64,000 bases of DNA from Lachnospiraceae bacterium NK3A20 (GCA_900107575.1 FNQX01000005.1:186001-250000); one strand, 5' to 3'. Numbered from the stretch's first letter, positions 53,447-63,414 are shown. Numbers and translations: made by a program. The notes: generated by a model from the letters alone, not told the origin.

Positions 53447-54832
53447 ATGGGTAAATATTTCGGCACAGATGGGTTCCGCGGCGAGGCGGGCGTGCAGCTG
53501 ACCGCAGATCACGCCTTCCGGATCGGCCGGTTCCTCGGCTGGTATTATTCGGAATTAAAGAGGCAGGAGGGCACGGATGAGTCCGCGCGTATCGTCATCG
53601 GCAAGGACACCAGACGCTCCTCCTACATGTTCGAATATTCCCTCGTCGGCGGCATTGTCGCGAGCGGCGCGGAGGCTTACCTTCTGCATGTCACAACGAC
53701 GCCGTCCGTCTCCTACATCACGCGGGCGGACCGCTTCGACTGCGGCGTCATGATCACCGCGAGCCACAATCCCTTCCACGACAACGGCATCAAGCTCGTG
53801 AACCGCATGGGCGAGAAAATGACAGACGACGTCATCGATCTGATTGAGCAGTTCCTCGATGGCAAGGTGAGCGTATTCGGGACGACCTGGAGCGAGCTTC
53901 CCTTCGCCAAGGGCGACAGGATCGGCACGACAGTCGATTACATCGCGGGCAGGAACCGCTACATCGGTTATCTCATTTCCCTCGGCGTCTACGATTTCAG
54001 AGGCGTCAAGGTCGGACTCGACTGCGCGAACGGGGGAGCATGGTCGATCGCGCCTGCTGTTTTCAATGCATTAGGGGCGGACACCTATGTCATGGGCAAC
54101 CACCCGAACGGACTTAATATCAATAACGACGTCGGCTCGACACACATCGACGCGCTGCAGAAATTCGTCGTGGACAATCGGCTGGACGTCGGCTTTGCTT
54201 ACGACGGAGACGCGGACCGGTGCCTCGCGGTCGACGAGGAGGGGAAGGTTGTGACCGGCGACCACATCCTCTACATGTACGCGAAATACATGAAGGAGCG
54301 GGGCAAGCTCATCGGCAATACCGTGGTCGCCACTGCCCAGTCGAACTACGGCCTGTTCAAGGCGCTGAAGGAAGAGGGCATCGACTATGTCCGTACCAAA
54401 GTAGGGGACAAGTACGTCTACGAATCCATGAAGGTGAACGGCTTCCGCATCGGCGGCGAGCAGACGGGGCACATCATTTTCTCGAAATACGCGACGACGG
54501 GTGACGGCATCCTCACCTCACTCAAGGTCATGCAGGTCATGATGGCGAAGAAAAAGAAGCTCTCCGAGCTCGCGGATCCCATGCCGGTGTATCCTCAGGT
54601 GCAGGAGAAGGTCTACGTCTCGGACAAGGAGACGGTTTTCGACGATCCGAGGGTGCAGCAGTTGCTGAAGGAAGTTACCGAGCGCCTCGACGGCCAGGGG
54701 AGCCTCCTCGTGCGTCCCTCCGGCACTGAGCCTGTCATCCGTGTCGGCGTGGAAGCCCTGCGCGAGGACACGGCCAGGACGTACGCGGACGAAATCATTG
54801 ATCTCATTCACAGGGTGAATGACGAGATTTAA
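53447..54832 (+). CDS. glmM: Phosphoglucosamine mutase
   Basis: A 461-residue alpha-D-phosphohexomutase that converts glucosamine 6-phosphate to glucosamine 1-phosphate for UDP-GlcNAc. The start KYFGTDGFRG is the GlmM signature; ITASHNPFHDNGIK holds the phosphorylated serine, DGDADR the metal-binding acids, GEQTGHI the sugar specificity loop, and RPSGTEPVIRV the phosphate-binding loop. GlmM rather than phosphomannomutase is favoured by the N-terminus and GEQTGH motif, although the surface locus lacks any other phosphomannomutase. Confidence 0.93.
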   Translation: MGKYFGTDGFRGEAGVQLTADHAFRIGRFLGWYYSELKRQEGTDESARIVIGKDTRRSSYMFEYSLVGGIVASGAEAYLLHVTTTPSVSYITRADRFDCGVMITASHNPFHDNGIKLVNRMGEKMTDDVIDLIEQFLDGKVSVFGTTWSELPFAKGDRIGTTVDYIAGRNRYIGYLISLGVYDFRGVKVGLDCANGGAWSIAPAVFNALGADTYVMGNHPNGLNINNDVGSTHIDALQKFVVDNRLDVGFAYDGDADRCLAVDEEGKVVTGDHILYMYAKYMKERGKLIGNTVVATAQSNYGLFKALKEEGIDYVRTKVGDKYVYESMKVNGFRIGGEQTGHIIFSKYATTGDGILTSLKVMQVMMAKKKKLSELADPMPVYPQVQEKVYVSDKETVFDDPRVQQLLKEVTERLDGQGSLLVRPSGTEPVIRVGVEALREDTARTYADEIIDLIHRVNDEI

Positions 54833-54849
54833 GGGAAAACAACAGGCGG

Positions 54850-56085
54850 ATGAGCGGGCACGGTATCACTAAGAGACAATTGTATGTGGACGTCGCAAGA
54901 GCCATGGCGATTACTATGATCGTCATGGCTCATGTGCTGCGCACGGGCGTCGTCTCGGACTATCTCGGATCGACGGGGGTTGCGATGTTCTTCTTCCTGT
55001 CGGGATATGTGTACCGTTGGAAAGAGGACAGGAGGGCCTACTGGCTGGGGAGAATCCGCAGGCTGGTCGTCCCGTACCTTGCCGTGGCAACAGTCAGCAT
55101 CCTCATCTACCACGCGGCGGGACGCTTCGCCGCGGCGCAGATCGGCACGGATATCGGCACGACTGACATTCTGCCAAATCTTGCCGCCATGCTGTACGCC
55201 AACTCCAAGGATCACAGCATGAAGTGGAACGAGACCCTGTGGTTCGTGCCGTGTTTCCTCACTGTGCTCATCATGGCGAACCTTCTGGAACGGTGGATCG
55301 TATGGTGCGGGAAGAAGGGCTTTGACCTTTCTGCTGCGATCGTGCGGCTTGCCGCTATCGGCACATCACTCTGCCTCCATTACTTCCTGACACAGCGAAA
55401 TGATCTGCGCCTTCCCTGGCAGTGGGAGACCGCCTTCGCCATGCTGCCGATATTTGAAGCGGGAATTCTGGCCCATACGGCGATCTCTGTTCATAACGCA
55501 CAAGCTTACACCAATGACATAAAACTGGGAAAATGCGGCGATTTTCGGCCAATACGCCTGACTACAGGCACTGAGCTGGGGATAGCGCTGCTATCTATCG
55601 CTCTGGAGATCATCCTGACACCCATTAACGGGCAGATCAGCATCCGCGGCGACATCTACACACACTATGCCCTGTCATTCCTCATCCTCGCGCTGGGAAT
55701 AGCGGGATATATCCTGCTGGCGTACGGGATTGTCCGTGTGATTGCATTGTGTGGCTCGGAAACTAAGACATTGGCAGCGACACCTCACCCTGAAGATTCT
55801 CGCTGCAAGGAGTTGGACAGATCTCAAATCTCCGCCGCAGGAGACAATCGCTTCCTCTGCCTTGCCTCCTACGTAGGCCGACACACTTTCGACATCATGC
55901 TGTGGAATAAATTCCCTGTGCTCATCTTCCAGACGCTGCTCCCTGTGGTCTTCCACGGTTTCGATAAACTCTATGAGGCGCAGGACAATCTCCGTGGTGT
56001 ACTCATCTCAATACCGATTACTCTGGTCTGCATCGCGCTGTGCCTTCTCTGGACAGCGATCTATCAACACGTTAATCATCACTAA
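54850..56085 (+). CDS. Acyltransferase family 3 membrane protein
   Basis: A 411-residue membrane acyltransferase. The first helix begins KRQLYVDVARAMAITMIVMAHV with the family's Asp-x-x-Arg and His, then GVAMFFFLSGYVYRW and RRLVVPYL. About ten helices are predicted. Two polar insertions stand out: residues about 217–237 (nt 55498–55560) and about 303–335 (nt 55757–55850, Asp/Ser/Glu-rich with HPEDSRCK). The likely role is O-acylation of the surface polymer. ATG 54850 follows AACAGGCGG, 17 bases after glmM. Confidence 0.85.
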   Translation: MSGHGITKRQLYVDVARAMAITMIVMAHVLRTGVVSDYLGSTGVAMFFFLSGYVYRWKEDRRAYWLGRIRRLVVPYLAVATVSILIYHAAGRFAAAQIGTDIGTTDILPNLAAMLYANSKDHSMKWNETLWFVPCFLTVLIMANLLERWIVWCGKKGFDLSAAIVRLAAIGTSLCLHYFLTQRNDLRLPWQWETAFAMLPIFEAGILAHTAISVHNAQAYTNDIKLGKCGDFRPIRLTTGTELGIALLSIALEIILTPINGQISIRGDIYTHYALSFLILALGIAGYILLAYGIVRVIALCGSETKTLAATPHPEDSRCKELDRSQISAAGDNRFLCLASYVGRHTFDIMLWNKFPVLIFQTLLPVVFHGFDKLYEAQDNLRGVLISIPITLVCIALCLLWTAIYQHVNHH

Positions 56086-56187
56086 CACCATCTCAAATAA
56101 ATTCCAAATAGTAACGGTTACAAACTAACCTGCGAATTAGAATAGCCATATGTAGTGTTCAACTGACCGGATTCCGTTAAATTCAGG

Positions 56188-56715
56188 GTGGTTCAGCATA
56201 TGGGCAATTGGCATAATGCCAGGATCATAACGATCGAGACCAGGCGATTCAGGAGCTTGTGCAAAGAGAAGAGACTGACCATGACAGATGTCCTGTCCGT
56301 CCTGCCCTACGCGGAGACGAAGAAGCGTCAGATCGTGCGCGGGGACTCGCGGATCACGGCCTATCAGGCACAGCTCGTGGCGACACGTCTGCATGAGAAA
56401 GTTGGCGCTTTCACAGACATCGACGAACTTCTGGAATATGAGGTCGAGGGAGATAAGATTCGCGTCTATAGCCTTACGGCATACGGTCGCAGAATTCTGC
56501 CCGAGTACATAACACTCCCGGATGACCATGCGGAATATCTTGTGCAGGAGTGGATGCGGCAGCTGAAGGAGCGCGATGAACTGCAAAGACTCCTCGACAT
56601 GACAGAGGAGAGCCTTAAGGCCCTGCAGGCGGAAGCAGAACGCTATGACATCAAACTGCCGAAGTACAAAGGCGGGAAGCGGCATGGGGATAAGCTTCCC
56701 GGACACAATAGATGA
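56188..56715 (+). CDS. Protein of unknown function, HTH-like N-terminus and coiled coil
   Basis: Up to 175 residues; ATG 56200 is an alternative start. Residues about 20–80 (RRFRSLCKEKRLTMTDVLSVLPYAETKKRQI) have the spacing of a Cro/C1-like helix-turn-helix, followed by an acidic region and a Leu/Glu-rich coiled coil (residues about 120–155) and a basic tail. I do not recognise the family. It stands between an acyltransferase and an aminotransferase and could regulate the locus, but nothing in the sequence proves DNA binding. Confidence 0.55.
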   Translation: MVQHMGNWHNARIITIETRRFRSLCKEKRLTMTDVLSVLPYAETKKRQIVRGDSRITAYQAQLVATRLHEKVGAFTDIDELLEYEVEGDKIRVYSLTAYGRRILPEYITLPDDHAEYLVQEWMRQLKERDELQRLLDMTEESLKALQAEAERYDIKLPKYKGGKRHGDKLPGHNR

Positions 56716-56743
56716 GGGAGTAGCATAAGGGGGCAGCATCGAA

Positions 56744-58432
56744 ATGACAATATCGGGGAAAACAGGCGGGCCTTGGGGGGACCGCCCTGTTAAAGAGCTC
56801 TGTGACACTGGCGGGGGCTGCAACAACGGTGAGAACTGCGACAATGATGAGTGCCGCAGCGATGATGAGATTTGCGACAAAGATAAGATCTGCGGGGATA
56901 CTTATCGACGTTGTATCATTCCAGTAACGCGACCGGCGCCGCTCCCAGAGTCTGAACTGATCCCACTATGGAGAGAAATTCTCCGCAGCAGGCGGTACAC
57001 GAATTTCGGTCCCATGTACCGACGATTGCAGAGACGCCTGGAAGATTACTGCGGCGTCCCCTATGTCATCCCGGTATCTTCCAGTCATCAGGCATTGCAG
57101 CTGTCCATCGAAGGACTGCGCCTACATGAGAACCATATCTGGCGGGAAGTGATCACTTCTCCGTTCACCTTCCTCTCTACCACAGAAGCTATCCTGCGCG
57201 AAGGGATGATCACGGTCTTTGCCGATGTGGATCCAACGACAGGGTGCCTTTCCCAATCCTCTATCGAGGAACATCTGACTGCCTACACAGCAGCCATTCT
57301 CCCCATCCATGTCTACGGTCATATCTGCGACAATCCACCAATTGAGGCACTCGCGAAGCAGTATCACTTGCCGGTTATCTACGATGCGGCGCACGCCTTC
57401 GGGGAGACGGTGGCATGTACACAAGATATGCAACAGCTCAGCGCACAGACACCACAAAGATTGAATACATCTTCTGAGAATCCTGAGGCTGGTCATACGT
57501 ACAGCCCGTCGGTGGCGGCTAACCAGTCTGAACCACAGCGTGAGTCACCAGCAACAGAATCTACAATGATTGAGAGCAAGAGTGTGATGAGTCTTGGCAC
57601 GCTGTCATGCTGCAGCTTCCACGCGACGAAAGTGTTCACGACCGGAGAGGGCGGAGCGATCTTCTGTAAAGATCCTGACCTTGCGAAACGGATAGAAGCG
57701 TTGACGAACTTCGGAATCCGTGATGGTGCATTTACGAACCTCATCGGCACGAATGTCAAGCTGGATGAATTCCGCTCCGCGATCGGGTTGGTATCTCTGG
57801 CGCATTTCAAAGAGACGACCCACCAGAGACAGCAGCGGTATCTGCGATACTGTGAAAACCTTGCGGGACTTTGTGGAATCTATGTGTTCGATCCTGCAAT
57901 CCGATTTAGAGGCTGTAATGTACAGAAAGTCTACGAAAGAATTGACACACACGATGAGTGTGATGATGTTGGCGGTAACGATGTTTGTAATGATGACAGG
58001 CGCGATGTTTATGGTCAGTCCGAAGATTCCAGCGAACATCATTATGTGGCAAGGCTGAATTACGGTTACATGCCGATGCTCATCACGGAAGAATCGAATC
58101 TCACCCGAGATGAAGTCTGTGACTGGTTGCTCGCGAATGGCATTGAAGCGAGGAAATACTTCTATCCGCTGACATCGGAGCATTCCGGCGTGCGCAGAAG
58201 GATCGAAGATTACCGATATGACCTCTATGGCTTCAGAGAGCCGTACGATCCCACCGCAGAAACGCCGAACGCCTTCTATCTGTCCCGCCACATCCTGTGC
58301 CTGCCGCTGTATGCCGACCTGCCGCTGGACGAGGTTGACAGGATCAGCAGTTTGATCATTCACATGTATCGGAAGGCTAACACTGCCCGTACCTATGCAG
58401 GAATGGCACAGCTGCGGGAGGGCGCATTATGA
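56744..58432 (+). CDS. DegT/DnrJ/EryC1/StrS aminotransferase with insertions
   Basis: A 562-residue PLP enzyme making amino- or deoxyamino-sugar nucleotides, against a usual size of 370–400. Core motifs: SSSHQALQLSIEGL, TSPFTFLSTTEAILREG, FADVD, LPIHVYGHICD, YDAAHAFGE (PLP Asp) and SFHATKVFTTGEGGAIF (PLP lysine near residue 300). Extra parts are an N-terminal 45-residue Cys/Asp/Asn-rich stretch with six regularly spaced cysteines, a Ser/Thr/Glu/Pro-rich insertion between AHAFGETVAC and the PLP-lysine region (nt 57410–57590), and a Cys/Asp-rich insertion (nt 57930–58040). The stop overlaps the next glycosyltransferase start as ATGA. Confidence 0.88.
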   Translation: MTISGKTGGPWGDRPVKELCDTGGGCNNGENCDNDECRSDDEICDKDKICGDTYRRCIIPVTRPAPLPESELIPLWREILRSRRYTNFGPMYRRLQRRLEDYCGVPYVIPVSSSHQALQLSIEGLRLHENHIWREVITSPFTFLSTTEAILREGMITVFADVDPTTGCLSQSSIEEHLTAYTAAILPIHVYGHICDNPPIEALAKQYHLPVIYDAAHAFGETVACTQDMQQLSAQTPQRLNTSSENPEAGHTYSPSVAANQSEPQRESPATESTMIESKSVMSLGTLSCCSFHATKVFTTGEGGAIFCKDPDLAKRIEALTNFGIRDGAFTNLIGTNVKLDEFRSAIGLVSLAHFKETTHQRQQRYLRYCENLAGLCGIYVFDPAIRFRGCNVQKVYERIDTHDECDDVGGNDVCNDDRRDVYGQSEDSSEHHYVARLNYGYMPMLITEESNLTRDEVCDWLLANGIEARKYFYPLTSEHSGVRRRIEDYRYDLYGFREPYDPTAETPNAFYLSRHILCLPLYADLPLDEVDRISSLIIHMYRKANTARTYAGMAQLREGAL

Positions 58433-59376
58433 GCGCGCCGCCTGTTGTTTCTGTCATCGTGCTGTCCTACAACGAGGCAGAGTATCTCCCGCAATGCATC
58501 GACAGTATTCTGATGCAGGAGACCACCTTCCCATTCGAAATCCTGATCCATGACGACGCATCGACCGACGGATCCCAGCACATCCTCACAGAGATCGCAC
58601 GGGTGCATCGGCTCACGGAGAGGGCGGACCACATCCACATTCGCCTCTTCTTCGAGGAACAGAATCAGTATTCACAGGGCGTTAACATCGTACAGGATAT
58701 CCTGCTACCGCAGGCACAGGGAGAATTCATCGCTTATCTGGAAGCGGATGACTATTGGTGCCGGCAGGATAAACTGGCCCTTCAGTACGCCTATCTGGCG
58801 GCACATCCCGAGTGCTCCATGTGCGTACATGCAACAAGGCAGTGGTACGCCGGACCATCTCCCTTCCGGCATCCGCGGATATTTCGTCGAGCTCTGCGCG
58901 AGCGAAACAGGTTCGAAATGTGGCAGACGGTTCATACCATGACGAGGGATGAGATCTTCCTTCACTGGTACTGCCACACTTCGTCCTATTTCGTGAGAAG
59001 AAAAGACGCCTACCTGCCAAGCTGGGCGAGAAAGTGCTGGTGCGGGGACTATGTGTTCCTGACTATTTTGTCTACGAAAGGAAATATCACCTATCTGCCG
59101 CAGGTTCTCAGCGTCTATCGTACATATCTATCAAAAGGCATCACCAGTTCAGGAATTACCAGAGGAGAAGCGAACGGAGAACTACCGGTGACCAAAATAC
59201 AGGGAAGTGGAGTGCTGAAAAGGGAAATGGAAGCCCAAATCAAGCGACATTCTCGGGAATGGCAGCGCATCGAATATCTGCGGCAGTTCAATGCTGCTCA
59301 TGGAGGACAATACACGGATGTCATCCTCGCGAGGATATGCCAGGACAGGCGATTGTTCGAAGAGTACATGGAGTAA
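58429..59376 (+). CDS. GT2 family glycosyltransferase
   Basis: A 315-residue GT-A enzyme. SVIVLSYNEAEYLPQCIDSIL, IHDDASTDGS and the DxD-like EADDYW motif identify family GT2; a CWCGDYVFL stretch follows. Donor and acceptor are unknown. Residues about 235–260 are an insertion rich in Gly, Ser and Thr near the C-terminus. The ATGA overlap with the aminotransferase suggests the amino sugar made there may be the donor, which is inference. Confidence 0.85.
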   Translation: MSAPPVVSVIVLSYNEAEYLPQCIDSILMQETTFPFEILIHDDASTDGSQHILTEIARVHRLTERADHIHIRLFFEEQNQYSQGVNIVQDILLPQAQGEFIAYLEADDYWCRQDKLALQYAYLAAHPECSMCVHATRQWYAGPSPFRHPRIFRRALRERNRFEMWQTVHTMTRDEIFLHWYCHTSSYFVRRKDAYLPSWARKCWCGDYVFLTILSTKGNITYLPQVLSVYRTYLSKGITSSGITRGEANGELPVTKIQGSGVLKREMEAQIKRHSREWQRIEYLRQFNAAHGGQYTDVILARICQDRRLFEEYME

Positions 59377-59474
59377 CGCTGATCTGATGCGTGAGATCGC
59401 CTGGCGGGTTTCGTGCGTGGATGACTGTGCTTCTCTTGGGGATTCGTATCAGTTCGTGTATGGAGGTTGACTGT

Positions 59475-60566
59475 ATGGAAGGAATGGGGAATGATCATTG
59501 GCAGAAAAGGAATGCAATTGATATCAGAAGAAGTCGGAGTCGGAACAGTGTGTTGCTGACGATTTCGGTCGCAGCATGCAACGTGGATAAGTGGATTGAG
59601 CCCTGCCTTCAAAGCTTTGCAGACTACCGGTTCCTCGGCAGAGTGGAAGTGTTCGTGATCGACGATGGCGGTACAGATCGTACGATGGAGATTGCGAAGA
59701 TCTATGCCGATAAGATCCCCGGTATCTTCACCCTCGTACATAAAGAGAATGAAGGCTGGGGCTCGACCGTGATGTACAGTATTCGCCATGCACATGGGCG
59801 ATATCTGCGCATCGTCGATGGAGATGACCTGGTCGATACAGATGCCCTGGAAGCAGAACTCCGGATCCTCGAGCAGACAGACGTCGATATGATCTATACA
59901 CCGCACATTGAGTTTAGTGACGATAGCGATGGCAGCCTCATAGAGAGAAAAGAGTGCGGCTGGACAGATCCGGAACTGAGACAAGGATCGTTCCTGCTCA
60001 ATGAAGTTGTGGATCATATGCAGCTATGTATGCACAACAGCGCCTTCCGCGCATCAATCCTGCGACAACATGTGGACTTGCCGGGCAATTGCTACTATAC
60101 TGATAACAACTTTATGTTCGAAGCGGTCCATCACAGCAAGACCGTTTATCTCCTTCCACAATATGTCTATCTCTATCGCAAGGGACGACCTGGCCAGAGC
60201 ACGAGCCAAGAGAACTTCAGGTCCCATCTGAAAGATTACAAAGAAGTAATCGAAGAAATGATACAATATCTGGGAGAGAACGGACTGATCACGCGAGTTG
60301 AGACAGATACACCTACAGACCGGAGAATTGTACTGAATTTGGCTGGCATGGTGATGGATCAGTTTGGAAGAGAACTGTGTCTGGGACCGAATGGGAAGTA
60401 CGGAGAGGATCTGCACCATTTCAATGAACTGATTCATTGCATCAGCCCGCTACTCATTAACATGAAATGGAAATGCAAAACGATGACGATCATGTTACAA
60501 TTTCTCGGATATCGTGTGACTTCATATCTGGTAAAGGAGTATAATCTTTTCCGGAAACGGTACTGA
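59475..60566 (+). CDS. GT2 family glycosyltransferase
   Basis: A 363-residue GT-A enzyme with LLTISVAACNVDKWIEPCLQSF, VFVIDDGGTDRTMEIA and RIVDGDDLVDTDAL; the DGDD motif is the DxD donor site. The C-terminal part has no membrane helix. ATG 59475 is preferred because GGAGG lies at 59462–59466; the frame is open from 59391 but without a ribosome binding site. It is the last gene before an AT-rich 635-base gap. Confidence 0.82.
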   Translation: MEGMGNDHWQKRNAIDIRRSRSRNSVLLTISVAACNVDKWIEPCLQSFADYRFLGRVEVFVIDDGGTDRTMEIAKIYADKIPGIFTLVHKENEGWGSTVMYSIRHAHGRYLRIVDGDDLVDTDALEAELRILEQTDVDMIYTPHIEFSDDSDGSLIERKECGWTDPELRQGSFLLNEVVDHMQLCMHNSAFRASILRQHVDLPGNCYYTDNNFMFEAVHHSKTVYLLPQYVYLYRKGRPGQSTSQENFRSHLKDYKEVIEEMIQYLGENGLITRVETDTPTDRRIVLNLAGMVMDQFGRELCLGPNGKYGEDLHHFNELIHCISPLLINMKWKCKTMTIMLQFLGYRVTSYLVKEYNLFRKRY

Positions 60567-60662
60567 CTACGATGATATTACCACACAGAGATTATGAGGA
60601 CTATTTTGAATGATAGAACTTGTGATCTTTATACTGATTGGTGAAATTATGAATACGGAGGA

Positions 60663-60839
60663 ATGATGAAGAAAATAAAAAGCACAGAAGACTTCAAAGA
60701 ATTCCTTCGTGATTATGAGCCTGAAATAATAAAGAAAACTGTAAGATTGCAAGATCTGGCCGAAGATGACGAATGGGCTAAAGATAATGAATGGGATGAG
60801 TTTTATAGTCGGACGGTAAACGAGCATGGAAAAATATAA
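60663..60839 (+). CDS. Small acidic protein, function unknown
   Basis: A 58-residue frame, or 57 from the second ATG, with GGAGG just upstream. It begins MKKIKSTEDFKEFLRDYEP and is rich in Asp, Glu and Trp (DDEWAKDNEWDEFY). The AT-rich codon use matches the last genes of the window, not the GC-rich part. It overlaps the start of the broken gene at 60826, the arrangement of a toxin-antitoxin or accessory pair, but no family is recognised. Confidence 0.5.
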   Translation: MMKKIKSTEDFKEFLRDYEPEIIKKTVRLQDLAEDDEWAKDNEWDEFYSRTVNEHGKI

Positions 60840-61013
60840 TGTTGGTGAAGTTCTGAAGTTACTAATGTTGCTGAAAAGTTAGTTCATGAAATACAAGGCG
60901 ACACTAAATACGGCTGGATGACTATAGAAGAAATGAAAAATGACGAACGCATTATGTCAGTTAATGATGATGTAGTCGCTTTTGTGAAGATGAAATGTTG
61001 CAAGTGTAACTGA
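60826..61013 (+). pseudogene. Frameshifted small ORF
   Basis: ATG 60826 opens MEKYNVGEVLKLL, which stops early; one frame over, the coding continues from about 60864 with VAEKLVHEIQGDTKYGW and MTIEEMKNDERIMS and ends at TGA 61011. A single-base change near 60860 would restore about 62 codons. The partner of the small acidic ORF appears broken. The rest of this gap to 61201 holds an imperfect hairpin (CTCCCCTGATTG with CAATCAGGAGAG, about 61134–61165) and nothing else I can name. Confidence 0.5.
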
Positions 61014-61201
61014 TATTGGACGAAAAGTAGTATTGAAGATTTCTAAGAATCACGGGACAGATAAGTACAGTCGTACTGAATAGCCAGATGGCAGCTACAC
61101 AGAGATCCATAATCATAAGAATTGAAATAAATGCTCCCCTGATTGCACGCAATACAATCAGGAGAGTAGGGGAGAGTTTTAAAGAGGGAGTGTAAGGAAA
61201 G

Positions 61202-62419
61202 GTGCAGGACATATTTATCATCGGGTCAAAGGGATTAGGCAATTATGGAGGCTATGAGACCTTCGTAATGAAACTGATCGAATATCATGCATCCAACAAA
61301 AACATTCGCTACCACATCGCATGTAAAGCCAATGGGTCAGGCTATATGGATGAGAAGAACCTCCCTGGAGCAAAGACCCTTAGCCCACATCATTTCAAGT
61401 ACGGTAACGCTATCTGTTACCGAATCCCTGTGAAGGAGCAATTCAAGTCTGCACAGGCTATTCTTTATGACATTGATGCCCTGAAGTTGGCAATTCACCA
61501 TATTAAGAAACATCATATCGAACACCCTATCGTTTATATTCTGGCATGCAGGATCGGACTATTCTTTGGAAAATACGTAAACCAGATCCACAAACTTGGT
61601 GGCAAGGTATTCGTGAACCCTGACGGTCATGAGTGGATGAGAGCCAAGTGGTCTGCACCGGTCAGAAAATATTGGAAGGAATCTGAGAGAGGCATGGTCA
61701 AACACGCTGACCTCTTGATCTGTGATTCCATTAACATCGAAAAATATATTAAAGAAGAATATGGAAAATATAATCCGCGGACAACTTTTGTCGCTTATGG
61801 TGCGGATGTGGTTAGTAGTGAGTTAAGTGATACCGATCCGATGTTCACAGGATGGCTTAAGCAGCACGGGTTAAAGCCGTATGAGTACTATTACTGCTGC
61901 GGCCGATTCGTTCCGGAGAATAACTTTGAGACAATGATCCGGGAATTCATGAAGAGCAAAACAAAGCGTGACTTTGCAATCATCACGACTAAGAACGATG
62001 GATTTATGAACGAGCTGGATGAGAAGCTGGGATTTAAGAGGGATCCACGCATCAAGTTCGTTGGCGCGGTCTATAACCAGGAGCTGTTAAAGAAGATCAG
62101 AGAGCAGGCGTATGCATATTTCCACGGTCATAGTGTGGGAGGAACGAATCCATCGTTACTTGAAGCGTTGGGATCCACACGACTCAACCTTCTTTTTGAT
62201 GTTGGATTCAACAAGGAAGTTGGTCAGGACACTGCTCTTTACTGGAGCAAAAAAGAAGGAAATCTGGCAGGACTGATTGATAGAGCAGACAGCCTTGAGG
62301 ATGCAGTACTAGAAGAGTACGGACAGAAGGCAAAGCAAAGGATCAAGGACGCATACAGCTGGCAATTTATCGCTGACAGGTATGCAGAGATATTTTGCGG
62401 GGGAAATTCCACATCGTGA
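61202..62419 (+). CDS. DUF1972/Cps2T-like rhamnosyltransferase
   Basis: A 405-residue GT-B enzyme. IIGSKGLGNYGGYETFVMKL at the N-terminus is the DUF1972 signature seen in Cps2T-type beta-1,4-rhamnosyltransferases; CGRFVPENNFETMIREF, GHSVGGTNPSLLEALG (donor-site Glu residues) and WQFIADRYAEIF complete the family pattern. It probably adds rhamnose to a lipid-linked primer of a rhamnan-type polymer. GTG 61202 is used, with AAGGAAAG just upstream. The GC content is visibly lower than in genes before 56,000. Confidence 0.88.
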   Translation: MQDIFIIGSKGLGNYGGYETFVMKLIEYHASNKNIRYHIACKANGSGYMDEKNLPGAKTLSPHHFKYGNAICYRIPVKEQFKSAQAILYDIDALKLAIHHIKKHHIEHPIVYILACRIGLFFGKYVNQIHKLGGKVFVNPDGHEWMRAKWSAPVRKYWKESERGMVKHADLLICDSINIEKYIKEEYGKYNPRTTFVAYGADVVSSELSDTDPMFTGWLKQHGLKPYEYYYCCGRFVPENNFETMIREFMKSKTKRDFAIITTKNDGFMNELDEKLGFKRDPRIKFVGAVYNQELLKKIREQAYAYFHGHSVGGTNPSLLEALGSTRLNLLFDVGFNKEVGQDTALYWSKKEGNLAGLIDRADSLEDAVLEEYGQKAKQRIKDAYSWQFIADRYAEIFCGGNSTS

Positions 62420-62460
62420 TGGGGTGATGATGTTGGAATGATAATACGGGAAGGAATGGG

Positions 62461-63414
62461 ATGATAATTACGGATAATTCAGTGGCTGTGTGTATGGCCA
62501 CATATAATGGAGAGCGTTTCATCGAAGAACAGATACAAAGCATTCTTAAGCAATCATATCAAGATTTTCATCTGTTTATTCACGATGATCATTCAAAAGA
62601 CCATACGCAGGATATACTTCGAAAATATAGCCTACAAAATTCAGATAAGATAACAATTATTACCGATCCAGAATTAAGGGGTGGAAGTTCAAAAAAAAAC
62701 TTTGCTGACATCTTAAAGTGGGTTTCGCAAAATTACACATTTAATTACTTTATGTTTAGCGATCAGGATGATTATTGGCTTGAGGATAAAATTGCGTTGA
62801 GCATGAAGGCTATGAAGAAGGCTGAATTGCAAAAAGTTCAGCCCATTTTAATTCATACGGATCTTAAGGTTGCAGATCAGAAACTAAATGTGATAGGCGA
62901 TTCCTTTTTTGCTTATCGAGCATTAAATACTGATATAACAGACTTAAATCATCTACTGGTTCAGAACAACATTACAGGTTGTACGATGTTGTGGAACAGA
63001 CAACTCAATGATCTGCTCGATATCAGTTCAGATGCGGTGGCAATGCATGACTGGTGGATTGCGCTGGTGGCATCGTGTTTTGGGAGAATTGTATGCGTTA
63101 AGGCACCGACGATTCTATACCGTCAGCACGGAGATAATGTCGTCGGCGCCACACAGGTAAATACTCTGGGATTCATCATCCAGAGATTGACCGGAAGTGC
63201 TCATGTACGTGAAACATTACATCTGGCTGTCGATCAGGCAAATGCATTTACCGAACACTATCGTCCAAAGCTGAATCGTGAACAGTATCAGATTATTACC
63301 CGATTTGGGGAACTCTACGATCACGGCAAATTGGGACGGCTTCACATCATCTTTGCATATCATTATCTCAAACAGGGAATAGTGCAGATCATCGGAGAGA
63401 TGATGTTCATCTGA
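62461..63414 (+). CDS. GT2 rhamnosyltransferase-like protein (RgpB-like)
   Basis: A 317-residue GT-A enzyme. [31 protein letters not shown] and [13 protein letters not shown] (DxD region) are typical of RgpB/WchF-like rhamnosyltransferases in rhamnan and capsule clusters, as is [10 protein letters not shown] followed by [15 protein letters not shown] 62461 lies 41 bases after the previous stop, following GGAAGGAATGGG. It probably extends the rhamnose chain started by the neighbouring DUF1972 enzyme. Confidence 0.87.
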   Translation: MIITDNSVAVCMATYNGERFIEEQIQSILKQSYQDFHLFIHDDHSKDHTQDILRKYSLQNSDKITIITDPELRGGSSKKNFADILKWVSQNYTFNYFMFSDQDDYWLEDKIALSMKAMKKAELQKVQPILIHTDLKVADQKLNVIGDSFFAYRALNTDITDLNHLLVQNNITGCTMLWNRQLNDLLDISSDAVAMHDWWIALVASCFGRIVCVKAPTILYRQHGDNVVGATQVNTLGFIIQRLTGSAHVRETLHLAVDQANAFTEHYRPKLNREQYQIITRFGELYDHGKLGRLHIIFAYHYLKQGIVQIIGEMMFI

